Source: Planctomycetaceae bacterium
GTDB taxonomy: Bacteria > Planctomycetota > Planctomycetia > Pirellulales > Pirellulaceae
Assembly (NCBI GenBank): GCA_002709225.1
Contig: PAQH01000058.1
Span: 1 to 64,000 of the forward strand
Direction of reading: 5' to 3'
DNA length: 64,000 bases
Position 1 is the first letter of the stretch; the number at the start of each line of letters is the position of its first letter. A program made the translations under genes and the position numbers. Positions 27,087 through 35,683 of this stretch are shown piece after piece. Below the pieces are notes generated by a model. It saw only the letters and a list, made by a program, of their open reading frames with translations. It was not told the origin of the DNA and did not search any database.

Positions 27087-28787
27087 ATGTCAATGAAGCG
27101 ACGTGATTTTCTGCAAAATGTGAGTACGACCATACCGGTGGGCGCAATTACCGGCGCTACTGCCGGAGCCACAGGGCAGCCTGCCGAACCAGTCAAAGAA
27201 CCCCATGTCTTCATGTTCGACGATGGCCGCCACGCAGCATGTCTCTATCAGTTTGAAGCGCCCCTGACACCTCGAGACCTGGAATTCAATGTCGACCAAC
27301 TTGTCGATAGTGGAGTTGATACGTTGGTCTATTTTGCCGGGGTGGAAGGTGGCGTCGTCCTGTATGACAGCGACGTTGCCCAGACCTGGGGCGACAATGT
27401 CAAAACCTGGACTCATCCCGTCTGGTACCGGGCCGGCCGTAACATCCAGCAACTCATACAAGACGGGCATGATCCGCTTGATATTCTCGTCAAACGCTGC
27501 AACGAAAAGGGAATCTTCTTTCTGGCTAGCAACTGGGTGAACCTGGTAGGTGGTGATCGCAAGACACACGGCGGGCTTGGAAGAAAATGTGATTTTGTCT
27601 ACGAGCATCCTGAATTTCAGGTCGGCGATGAAGACGACCCGCGTGCTGAGTACGTGGCACCGGAACGCTTCAGTTTCTTGCATGCACCGGTACGCGATTA
27701 CCGTTTCCACATGTTCGCCGAGCTATTGACTCGTTATTCCACAGATGGCATTGAACTGAATCTGCTGAACGACATTCCCTTCTGCAGGTTCCGTGATGCC
27801 AAAGCGTTGACCCCACTTATGACCGAGTGGATTCGCAAGCTTCGCGCCGTTGCCAACAGCGCCGCAGAAGCACAACAAAGACGCAAACGGATCTATGTGA
27901 GAATCCCATCGCAACCCAACGGCTGGCAAATGCTCGGATACGACGTCAAGACATGGGTTGAAGAGCGACTCGTCGATGGACTAATCGTCTTTCCTGCCGC
28001 GATGGAAGGAACTCTGGATCAGCACGCCGACTGCAGCGCGGCAATCGAATTAGCACATCGACATGACTGCCGGGTCTTGACCGCATTGAGTGGCCTGGTC
28101 GGACGACAATTTGAACAATACGCCACCCAATCCATGATTTGGTCCGCGGCGGCGAACGCCTACGCGCAGGGCTCCGACGGTTTTGGGTTTGCCCAACACC
28201 ATTGGACGCCTAACGGCTGGCCGTGGACTGCCGAAGACTATGAGACCCTACGGTTGACGGGGCATCCCGAACTCCTGGAAACTGCGGACAAGTTATACCG
28301 TGCGCCCTCAAACTCATCTCAGAATCCACCAGACCGGTGGCTTCCGCGAGCGGACCCTGAACTGCCGCAAAAACTGGTGGAAGGGAAGCGCGTCGAGGTC
28401 CCATTGCGTGTCGCCGATCGACTCGGCGACTGGCACGCCGAAGGCAAGGTCGCTGGTGTCCATCTGCGAATTCGCGTCACGAACATTGAGCCGGCGCTCA
28501 ACGACCTGCAAATCGCCTTGAATGGCCAACACCTGCCCGCTGACGCCCTCCAACTATCCGACCTGATTTACCGCCTTCACTCCGGTGGCGCCATCGGCCC
28601 CTATGGGTATGTCTACGATTACGCACTAGAACCCCGGCATTACCCCAAAAGAGGCCACAATGTCGTCTCCGTCACGCTCGCTAGGAAAGACCCGGCGGTC
28701 GCTCTCGAATTCTCGCTGCACGACGTCGATCTGGAAATCGCTTACCGGCCGCACCGTCACTTCAATGCACGACCTGTGGCCTATTAG
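27087..28787 (+). CDS. Tat-exported TIM-barrel-like protein with C-terminal beta-sandwich
   Basis: 566 residues from ATG 27087 (ATG 27093 is an equal choice). Twin-arginine signal KRRDFLQNVSTTIPVGA. The middle part looks like a glycoside-hydrolase-type barrel: LVDSGVDTLVYFAGVEGG near the start, RYSTDGIELNLLNDIPFCR, VRIPSQPNGWQMLGYDV, VDGLIVFPA, and AYAQGSDGFGFAQHHW. The last 120 residues are a beta-sandwich (VTNIEPALNDLQIALNGQ ... RGHNVVSVTL) that recalls the first partial gene in the window. A sugar-acting enzyme is likely but the catalytic acids are not certain. It stands alone. Confidence 0.65.
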   Translation: MSMKRRDFLQNVSTTIPVGAITGATAGATGQPAEPVKEPHVFMFDDGRHAACLYQFEAPLTPRDLEFNVDQLVDSGVDTLVYFAGVEGGVVLYDSDVAQTWGDNVKTWTHPVWYRAGRNIQQLIQDGHDPLDILVKRCNEKGIFFLASNWVNLVGGDRKTHGGLGRKCDFVYEHPEFQVGDEDDPRAEYVAPERFSFLHAPVRDYRFHMFAELLTRYSTDGIELNLLNDIPFCRFRDAKALTPLMTEWIRKLRAVANSAAEAQQRRKRIYVRIPSQPNGWQMLGYDVKTWVEERLVDGLIVFPAAMEGTLDQHADCSAAIELAHRHDCRVLTALSGLVGRQFEQYATQSMIWSAAANAYAQGSDGFGFAQHHWTPNGWPWTAEDYETLRLTGHPELLETADKLYRAPSNSSQNPPDRWLPRADPELPQKLVEGKRVEVPLRVADRLGDWHAEGKVAGVHLRIRVTNIEPALNDLQIALNGQHLPADALQLSDLIYRLHSGGAIGPYGYVYDYALEPRHYPKRGHNVVSVTLARKDPAVALEFSLHDVDLEIAYRPHRHFNARPVAY

Positions 28788-28927
28788 TAGTATCGCAATG
28801 TGGTCCTACAACAAAACGGTGTAAACGACTCCAGCATTACAACGCCCGGGAGGGAAGCTGACATTTCCGCAATAGCCCGACGACATTGGTCAAAAAGCCA
28901 GCCACCAAACCGCTCTGTTTTTAGTAC

Positions 28928-28963
28928 GATCTTTCTGTCCAGTGAATAGAAACCGGAAAGATC
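28928..28963. promoter_or_regulatory. 8-bp perfect inverted repeat upstream of the lone DUF1501 gene
   Basis: GATCTTTC (28928-28935) and GAAAGATC (28956-28963) are separated by 20 bases and lie 70 bases before the DUF1501 start. It could be an operator or a leader hairpin; no T-run follows. Confidence 0.35.
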
Positions 28964-29032
28964 TTTGCGTGAGCAACCCGATCCTGGATAATGACAATCA
29001 AGCGTGAAGTAACCTCTTGAGGAATTCGTGAA

Positions 29033-30472
29033 ATGTTTACGATCAGTGACCGACAGGCACCGACCGCGAGACAGGGTTGGTCGAGACGAGATTTTCTGCG
29101 TATCGGAAGTCTGGCACCTGGTGGTATGACACTTGCATCTCTGCTGGAGGGCAAGGCTTCTGCTGCCACGAGGGGGTTCTTGCGGGATAAATCTGTCGTC
29201 CTCCTATTCGTCCAAGGCGGCCCTCCTCAAGTCGAGACTTTCGACCCGAAAATGAACGCTCCGCTCAACATTCGCAGCGGTACCGGTGAAGTCTCTACGG
29301 CACTGCCTGGTGTCACCTTTGGCGGCACGTTCCCCCAGTTGGGACGTCGAGCAGAGCAATTGGCAATTGTCCGCTCTTTCCATTCTGGTGATGGCAGTCA
29401 TAACCAGCTTCCTATTTTGTCTGGGAATTGTCCGACTGCCGCCTCCATGGGATCTCAGTTTGCGAGATTGGCGGGAACGAACCATCCCGTAACGGCAGTC
29501 CCTACCCACTCCGTAATTATGCCCGAGCAGATTCAACCCGACTTAAAACTGGGAGAGCCGACTGGCCCATTCACATACAACTACATACGCAAACATTACC
29601 CTACCGCGGGAAAACTGGGTGGCGCATACGAGGGTCTATTCCTGACGGGCGGAAAGGGCCTAGCAGAAAGCCTGACGTTGTCACTCTCACGCGAGCGATT
29701 CGACGATCGCCGTAGCCTCCTAGATCAGCTTGATCAATTCAAACGTCGCGTGGACCGTACTGGTGCGTTAGATGGCGCTACAGGTGCAGAGCAACAAGCC
29801 ATCGATGTATTGCTTCAGGGGATCGCAGACGCATTCAATCTCTCCAAAGAGCACCCTGAAACCATCGCCAAATACGATACCAGTCCACTCTTCCGTATGC
29901 AGGATTGGCATCAAGGGGGTGTCCACTATCACGGCAAACGCAATCAATCACGCATCACAAACCTGCTCGGAAAACAGATGCTCTTGGCGCGGCGACTGTG
30001 TGAAGCCGGTTGCGGCTTTGTGACGGTGTCCGATGCCTGCTGGGATTTCCACAACGATGGAAATAATCCGCCGTCGAAAGAAGCCATGATGGTACTAGGG
30101 CATCAACTGGATCATGCCGTTTCGGCATTTCTCGACGATCTTGAAACTCGCGGTTTGAGTGACAAGATTCTGCTGATCGTCACTGGAGAAATGGGACGAA
30201 CTCCCAAGAAGAAAGAAAACGGCGGAACCGACCACTGGGCTCGGCTGACACCACTGTTGATCGCGGGGGGTGGCCTCCGCATGGGTCAAGTGATCGGCAA
30301 GACCGATCGCTTAGGAGGAGAAGCTACAACGCCGCTCTACGGACCTTCGCATTTGCGAGGCACGGTCATGCAAACGCTCTTCGACCCGGCTGAAACGCGT
30401 CTGGTCGACGGCCTACCACGCGATCTGTTTAACTCGATAACTGCAACTCCACCAATCGCCGAGTTATCTTGA
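29033..30472 (+). CDS. DUF1501 protein, Tat-exported, unpaired
   Basis: 479 residues; GAGGA lies nine bases before ATG 29033. Twin-arginine signal WSRRDFLRIGSLAPGGMTLA. It opens with VVLLFVQGGPPQVETFDPK and contains KQMLLARRLCEAGCGFVTV and LLIVTGEMGRTPKKK, followed by TDHWARLTPLLIAGGGL. This differs from the three paired DUF1501 proteins: their GRDHHP is replaced by TDHW, and GEFGRT by GEMGRT, which marks a separate DUF1501 subfamily. No DUF1549 partner lies next to it; the convergent CobW-like gene follows on the other strand. Confidence 0.85.
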   Translation: MFTISDRQAPTARQGWSRRDFLRIGSLAPGGMTLASLLEGKASAATRGFLRDKSVVLLFVQGGPPQVETFDPKMNAPLNIRSGTGEVSTALPGVTFGGTFPQLGRRAEQLAIVRSFHSGDGSHNQLPILSGNCPTAASMGSQFARLAGTNHPVTAVPTHSVIMPEQIQPDLKLGEPTGPFTYNYIRKHYPTAGKLGGAYEGLFLTGGKGLAESLTLSLSRERFDDRRSLLDQLDQFKRRVDRTGALDGATGAEQQAIDVLLQGIADAFNLSKEHPETIAKYDTSPLFRMQDWHQGGVHYHGKRNQSRITNLLGKQMLLARRLCEAGCGFVTVSDACWDFHNDGNNPPSKEAMMVLGHQLDHAVSAFLDDLETRGLSDKILLIVTGEMGRTPKKKENGGTDHWARLTPLLIAGGGLRMGQVIGKTDRLGGEATTPLYGPSHLRGTVMQTLFDPAETRLVDGLPRDLFNSITATPPIAELS

Positions 30473-30580
30473 CCGCTGCTGTCGGCGGCACAACACGGGC
30501 CAGATTGTTCACTAATCGACGCCTTTCCATTGCAACCAAGCTGACGGCCAAATACTTCGTCAAGCGGAGCAACGCAGCAT

Positions 30581-31690
30581 TCAGTCTGCCACCGGATCGG
30601 AATAACGATGTGTGGGCACAGGCCGCCCGGGCCGGAAGCTCTGCGTCTGCCGAAAATCAACTTTGATCTGTCGCTTGCCACAGACTCGTGATACCACGTC
30701 CTGGACCTTGGTCTGTAGTATGTCAGGATCAATCGCCACCCGCGCATTAACAATCAAGTCCGCGTCTAACGGGTGACAACCCGATTGTAGAGAAAGTTCG
30801 GGCGCAAGCTCATTGCTGATCGCGTTGGCTACGCCATGGCTCCCTGCAGACATGCCAATGACTTTCAAATGGGCAACCTCTGCTGAATCCTGCCGCAACT
30901 CGTCAACGAGTTCAACAACAACTTGCAGCAGGATCTCGTCAAGTGCGAACGAGGCTTCAGAAGTTAAACGCATGCTGCTATTGAGCCACCCCAATTCCGC
31001 TTCCCCAGCTGCATAGATGTCATAATCAAGCTGAAGGATTCGCCGCCCAAACTCTCCTTGTTGCCCGAGCTGCTCCAACAACGTCTCGAATCCCTGTCCC
31101 GTGCGCGCCGACATTTGCACAACGGGAACTTCTGGACAGGCGGTTGCCAGCAGAGCAACAAGCTCACCGATTTCCTGCCCGGTCAACTCGTCAATACGGT
31201 TGAGGATCACAAAATCCGCTTCTTCGAGTTGTTTGCGGAAAATATACGCCGCCTTTGGCGAAAACCCGCTCCCTTCTTCATTCCGCAAAATCCGCCGTCC
31301 ATGACTCGGTTTGAGGATCACGCCGTAAGGAGCGACATCTATTTCGTCACTATGTAACCCCCGCAAGGGCTGAACTACTGTCGCCACCAGATCAGTACAA
31401 CTGCCAACCGGTTCAGCAATGACAACGTCAGGACGCTGTTCCTGGCCAAGCTCAGCCACGGTCGCGGTCAATTCGTCGAAATGGCAGCAAAAACACGCAC
31501 CTGCGACTTCCCCTACATGAAGACCTTGAGAGCGTAAAGTGTGCGTGTCAACCAGGTCGCTAGCCTGATCATTCGTAACGATTCCGACCCGCAGTCCACG
31601 GTCCTGATAAGCACGTGCCAAACGAGCAATCGTCGTCGTCTTACCAGCCCCCAAGAACCCGCCGATCATGATGAAACGCATTGCAGCCAT
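30581..31690 (-). CDS. CobW/G3E-type GTP-binding protein with unusual C-terminus
   Basis: 369 residues from ATG 31690, with GGAAG about eight bases upstream (the open frame extends to 31756). Walker A: IGGFLGAGKTTT. The G3E zinc-binding motif appears as GACFCCHF, a CxCC form. Also visible are VIAEPVGSCTDL and the guanine-specificity motif NRID. G3E GTPases hand metals to enzymes or act in cobalamin and urease assembly. The C-terminal 130 residues do not look like the usual CobW_C domain; they contain HLKVIGMSAGSHGVANAIS and a charged end. Divergent from the Rieske gene with a gap of about 200 bases, so the two may share a regulatory region. Confidence 0.85.
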   Translation of the reverse strand: MAAMRFIMIGGFLGAGKTTTIARLARAYQDRGLRVGIVTNDQASDLVDTHTLRSQGLHVGEVAGACFCCHFDELTATVAELGQEQRPDVVIAEPVGSCTDLVATVVQPLRGLHSDEIDVAPYGVILKPSHGRRILRNEEGSGFSPKAAYIFRKQLEEADFVILNRIDELTGQEIGELVALLATACPEVPVVQMSARTGQGFETLLEQLGQQGEFGRRILQLDYDIYAAGEAELGWLNSSMRLTSEASFALDEILLQVVVELVDELRQDSAEVAHLKVIGMSAGSHGVANAISNELAPELSLQSGCHPLDADLIVNARVAIDPDILQTKVQDVVSRVCGKRQIKVDFRQTQSFRPGRPVPTHRYSDPVAD

Positions 31691-31889
31691 CGTGTTCTTC
31701 CGCACTTTGGGTAAAACATCTGCGGGCACGGCCCTACCGTCGAGACCTCCACACACCTAGAATCTAACCACTGGCGATCGTTGCCCGCTAGTACTTGTGC
31801 TTGATTTCTGGCACTTCCAGACGAGCTGCCAGCTTCACAGATCGTCAGTCCGATCAATGCCTCCCGATCTCCTTTTCTGGCCGAGAGCC

Positions 31890-32243
31890 ATGTCCGAATT
31901 TACGACCGTGGCAAAGACTGTAGATATCCCGCAGGGTACAGGATCCGCATTTCCAGTGAATGGGCGTATGGTCGCCGTATTCAATGAAGAGGGGCAGTTT
32001 TTCGCGATCGATGATATCTGTCCTCACATGGGTGCATCGCTAGCCGGCGGCCATGTTGAAAATGGAACTGTCAGCTGTCCCTGGCACGCATGGCGTTTCT
32101 GCATTCACGATGGAACCTGGTGTGACAATCCAAAGATTGGCATCGATCGGTTCGATTTACGGGTCGTCGAAGACGAAATTCAAGTTCTAGTACCCGACGC
32201 GGAAAGCCCTCCACCAAAAGCAGACCAGACCGACGAAAGCTGA
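31890..32243 (+). CDS. Rieske-type [2Fe-2S] protein
   Basis: 117 residues from ATG 31890; upstream in-frame starts are less likely because the domain begins directly (EFTTVAKTVDIPQGTG). The cluster ligands are CPHMGASLAGG and CPWHAWRF, the Cys-X-His and Cys-X2-His pairs of Rieske proteins. The single small domain resembles NirD-like or dioxygenase ferredoxin subunits and is probably a soluble cytoplasmic electron carrier. Its stop abuts the stop of the convergent gene with no base between. Confidence 0.9.
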   Translation: MSEFTTVAKTVDIPQGTGSAFPVNGRMVAVFNEEGQFFAIDDICPHMGASLAGGHVENGTVSCPWHAWRFCIHDGTWCDNPKIGIDRFDLRVVEDEIQVLVPDAESPPPKADQTDES

Positions 32244-33161
32244 TCAAAGGACGGTAATCTGCAACGTCGTCGAGCTTTGATCCACCGTCTCAATACGCTG
32301 TCCTCGATACAACTTCTCCGTTGTACGCTTTTGCCGTACCTGTGACGATTTCAGGTACCCCGCCTCGACATCGAAGTAGATCTCGCCAGCTTGAATGTGT
32401 TGCGTGAGGCGCCCAGCTTTGTCGCTAGACTCCGCGGATGCCTTTGCTTGCTCTAGCGTCGTTTTCAGAACAATCAGCGCCGTTTCACGTCCGCCGCGTT
32501 GTTGAGTTCCTTTGTATGTATAGACAGTCGTCAATTTCACCTTTCCAAGTGGCGAGACTTGGACCGAATCCGTCTCCCAACTGTCCCCCATGGCGACAGG
32601 CATTTCTGGCAGCAGCAAATTGGATTGTCGCAAAACATTTGCCAATTGTTCAGCGGAAATAAATCGTTTCAAGCGCGGCGAGTCAACCGTTTGAGTCGTA
32701 ACGGGTCCAGACAGCACCTCCCTGATCTGCCCTCGGTCACCAACATTTACACGAAATGGTGAATCGAGCAGCGGCTGTATACGGTTCGCAATACGCAACA
32801 GCTGGCCAGTGGGATTCTTATCTCGCTGCGAGTCGTACTCAACGGGTTCTGCCTCAGGAGCCTGGAATTTGATCGCCAGACGCGAAAATTGCTGAGTCAC
32901 TTCCGCGCCGCCGCGTGGAGTCAGTTTTCCGACAGTCCAATCGACATCCATCTCCAAAGCGCTGGTAATCGCCAAGGGGCGGTTATTAACCGATGTAGTG
33001 GTCGTCGCTTGCTGGCTGATCCTAAGCTGTAGCTGCTGCCCTGCACGAAATTTCCACCGCAATCGAACCTGGGCTGACAATTCGCCAACCTCTTGATTCA
33101 GCAGCAAAGGCACAATCAGGAGACAGCATGTGCATACACGTTGGGTGCTGGAACGCAACAA
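32244..33161 (-). CDS. Exported protein of unknown function, DUF6263-like
   Basis: 305 residues. A perfect AAGGAG sits seven bases before the TTG at 33161, which favours it over the GTG at 33167 (only one base from the site). Signal-like N-terminus: CTCCLLIVPLLLNQEVGE. The rest is beta-rich: VRLRWKFRAGQQLQLRISQQ, SALEMDVDWTVGKL, LPEMPVAMGDSWETD, GEIYFDVEAGYLKSSQVRQ. This resembles the DUF6263 exported family as I remember it; function unknown. It follows the UPF0173 gene after about 45 bases on the same strand. Confidence 0.65.
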   Translation of the reverse strand: MLRSSTQRVCTCCLLIVPLLLNQEVGELSAQVRLRWKFRAGQQLQLRISQQATTTTSVNNRPLAITSALEMDVDWTVGKLTPRGGAEVTQQFSRLAIKFQAPEAEPVEYDSQRDKNPTGQLLRIANRIQPLLDSPFRVNVGDRGQIREVLSGPVTTQTVDSPRLKRFISAEQLANVLRQSNLLLPEMPVAMGDSWETDSVQVSPLGKVKLTTVYTYKGTQQRGGRETALIVLKTTLEQAKASAESSDKAGRLTQHIQAGEIYFDVEAGYLKSSQVRQKRTTEKLYRGQRIETVDQSSTTLQITVL

Positions 33162-33206
33162 AAGCACTCTCCTTAGTGAATAGGCGGAAGTTACTACCGA
33201 ACTAAA

Positions 33207-33905
33207 TCACAAATCCAAATCCACCGTAATTGTACCACCAGGCTCTATAACAACCGGATCAGATGATGTATCCGCTTTTACCCGCGCAGCCCATGCTTCT
33301 GCATCCTGCACAATCGGTGGAAATGTATTGTAATGGGCTGGAGCAACCCGGCGTGGCTGAATCAACTTGATTGCTGCGATGGAATCTTCCGGTCCCATAG
33401 TGAAATGATCACCAATGGGTAACACCGCGAGGTCCACTCCCACATCTCCAATCAACTTCATATCCGAAAAGAGGGCCGTATCACAAGCAAAATAAATACG
33501 CTGTTCCCCCAACGTCAACAAAAAACCAGCTGCCACACCACCGTCACTACCATCCGGCAATTGGGAGCTGTGCAATGCCGGTGTCATCTTCACGTGGCCC
33601 CAGGGAAACTGCAACGTGCCACCCAAGTTCATGCCAATCGTTTCTTGCACGCCGTGGTTCTTCTGAAACCACTCCGCGATCTCAAACATCGCAATCACCG
33701 TGGCACCGGTGCGATTCGCAATCGATGCCACATCCGCCACGTGGTCAAAATGCCCATGTGATACCAAGATGACATTCGCTTCGACATCGTCCGCCTTCAT
33801 CGGTGCCACTGGTGAATCATCCAGGAACGGGTCTAAAAGGATGCGATGTTCGTCAACCTGAATCAACCAGGAGCCATGGCCCAACCAGGTAAGTTGCGTC
33901 GTCAT
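33207..33905 (-). CDS. UPF0173 metal-dependent hydrolase (metallo-beta-lactamase fold)
   Basis: 232 residues; AAGGA lies five bases before ATG 33905. The family pattern is clear: LTWLGHGSWLIQ at the start, LLDPFLDDSPVAP, LVSHGHFDHVADV (HxHxDH metal site), ALHSSQLPDGS, YFACDTALFSDM, LPIGDHFTMGPEDSIAAI and APAHYNTFPPI. Two zinc or other metal ions are expected. The substrate of UPF0173 enzymes is unknown. Cytoplasmic; between pgi upstream and the DUF6263-like gene downstream, on the same strand. Confidence 0.93.
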   Translation of the reverse strand: MTTQLTWLGHGSWLIQVDEHRILLDPFLDDSPVAPMKADDVEANVILVSHGHFDHVADVASIANRTGATVIAMFEIAEWFQKNHGVQETIGMNLGGTLQFPWGHVKMTPALHSSQLPDGSDGGVAAGFLLTLGEQRIYFACDTALFSDMKLIGDVGVDLAVLPIGDHFTMGPEDSIAAIKLIQPRRVAPAHYNTFPPIVQDAEAWAARVKADTSSDPVVIEPGGTITVDLDL

Positions 33906-34009
33906 TGCTGTCCTTCTAGATGAAACGATTACTCAGACGCGATCGCTGTTCCAAAGTGCATACAGGCCGTTGTTGCAAGAGCATCTTCGCCGACAAAACA
34001 CGGGCACTC

Positions 34010-35452
34010 TCACTTCGGCAATGAACACGATGAACGTGACAGCAACTGTGTCATGTTTCGTTTGTAGGCTTCGACTCCCGGCTGACCATAGGGATTAATT
34101 TTCAATAAACGCCCCTCAACCACCGTTGCCAACATCAGCATTTGAAACAACTGTCCCATCACGTGAGCATCCAGTGCGGGCAACTTCACGTCAATCGTGG
34201 AACGACGGTCTTCCCGATACGCCTGTTTCGTTCCCTCAATCGCCGCTGCCATAATATCGGGAACCCCCAACCCGACAAGATCGCCTAAACCGTCATCGAC
34301 AAGTTCGCTGGGATCGATTTGTAACGCCGGAGTTCTGGTTGCCTGAACCACGAGATTAACATGGATCTTGTCGCGTTGCCCCTCTTGATGCTGCTGTGCA
34401 CGTGAATGCAAATCTCTCGTGTTTACAACCGTCAAGGGCGTGGCTCCCTTTTCCTGCTTACCGAGGCTTTCAGCAAGTAACTGGTCGTGCCACAAACCAA
34501 CCGATTCCAATGCGTCTGACCAAACGTTAAGGACGCGAATACCGCACGCTCGCATGCCATTCAAACTGTACAGGCTGCGTACATATTCAAGCACGACATT
34601 TTCACTTGCCTCGCTATCACGAAAATGGGCATTCATAGCAGCGGCGCCCTCCAGTAGTCGAACGACATCGATTCCGAGAATAGCGGCAGGAAGCAAACCT
34701 ACTGGTGTGAAGATTGAAAAACGTCCTCCAACTCCATCGGGGATAGTAAAAACATCGTTACACCCTAGCGCCTGTGACATCGCCCGTAACCGACCACGAG
34801 GGCCGGTCACAACCCGCAGCCGTTCAACCATTCGCTGAGACTCGCAACCAGAACGTCTGTACAGGGTCTCCAGAAACACGCGCAATGCGCAGGTGGTCTC
34901 AATCGTACCGCCACTCTTGCTGACTGCTACGATTCCCCAATCGCATCCAGAGGAAGCTGTTTCAGACCCATCCTCAAGCAACCCTAGCAGGCCCTGAATC
35001 GCATCGTTGTCGAGATTATTCCCCGCAAAGTACATGCGTGGCGTCCCACCACGTGCCGCCCGCGAACGTTCATTGTGATAGGGATGGCAAAGAACATCCA
35101 TCAGAGCTCGAGGGCCCATATAGGAGCCACCTATTCCTAACAAGACAACCGCATCCAATCGTTCGCGCATGGTCGCCGCCGATGCCAAGATACACCCCAC
35201 TTCGCTAGCCGACCCTTGGTTTCGACAATCGTCTAACAGGCGTTCTGGTAGGTCAACAAAGGCTGCGTCGAGTGGTTGTTTTTCGGTCGGAGTTTCTGTC
35301 GTGCCCGCCAACATTTGCTGATCTTCCACCAGCACTTCAGTGCGCACAGACTCCAACGCTGCTTGCAAATCACGCCCGTCCTGAGAGGTGCCTCCGACCA
35401 ACACTCCTCTACAATCAAGTTCAATCAGGGAGTTCGACTGATTGGTATGCAT
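34010..35452 (-). CDS. pgi: Glucose-6-phosphate isomerase
   Basis: 480 residues from ATG 35452; a frame to 35530 adds a Val/Arg-rich stretch that is unlikely to be coding. Family marks are VVLLGIGGSYMGPRA, FAGNNLD, VSKSGGTIETTCALR, GVGGRFSIFTPVGLLP, and the C-terminal QPGVEAYKRNM. It interconverts glucose 6-phosphate and fructose 6-phosphate in glycolysis and gluconeogenesis, in the cytoplasm. It is divergent from the phosphoglycerate mutase gene, another glycolytic enzyme, with about 230 bases between. Confidence 0.95.
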   Translation of the reverse strand: MHTNQSNSLIELDCRGVLVGGTSQDGRDLQAALESVRTEVLVEDQQMLAGTTETPTEKQPLDAAFVDLPERLLDDCRNQGSASEVGCILASAATMRERLDAVVLLGIGGSYMGPRALMDVLCHPYHNERSRAARGGTPRMYFAGNNLDNDAIQGLLGLLEDGSETASSGCDWGIVAVSKSGGTIETTCALRVFLETLYRRSGCESQRMVERLRVVTGPRGRLRAMSQALGCNDVFTIPDGVGGRFSIFTPVGLLPAAILGIDVVRLLEGAAAMNAHFRDSEASENVVLEYVRSLYSLNGMRACGIRVLNVWSDALESVGLWHDQLLAESLGKQEKGATPLTVVNTRDLHSRAQQHQEGQRDKIHVNLVVQATRTPALQIDPSELVDDGLGDLVGLGVPDIMAAAIEGTKQAYREDRRSTIDVKLPALDAHVMGQLFQMLMLATVVEGRLLKINPYGQPGVEAYKRNMTQLLSRSSCSLPK

Positions 35453-35683
35453 GACGGGTCGTGCCCTCACGGTTATGGATCGGCAAACGACTTCTACCGA
35501 ACCAGGCCTCAGCTGCTTAGAATAACGCACATCAAGGGGAAAATTAGAGCACAGAGTGCCCGGCGTGCACAGACGGTTAACCCTCGTACGGACAATTTGT
35601 CAGGATCGTCAGCGGAGGTCACTCTCAGCGGCTAATTTCTTCCACTCTCGGGTTTCCACATCAACAACTTATCAATAAGCATC

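Noticed and set aside
27090-27710. 206-codon minus-strand frame
   Set aside because: Overlaps the Tat-signal coding region of the plus-strand gene; no family features.
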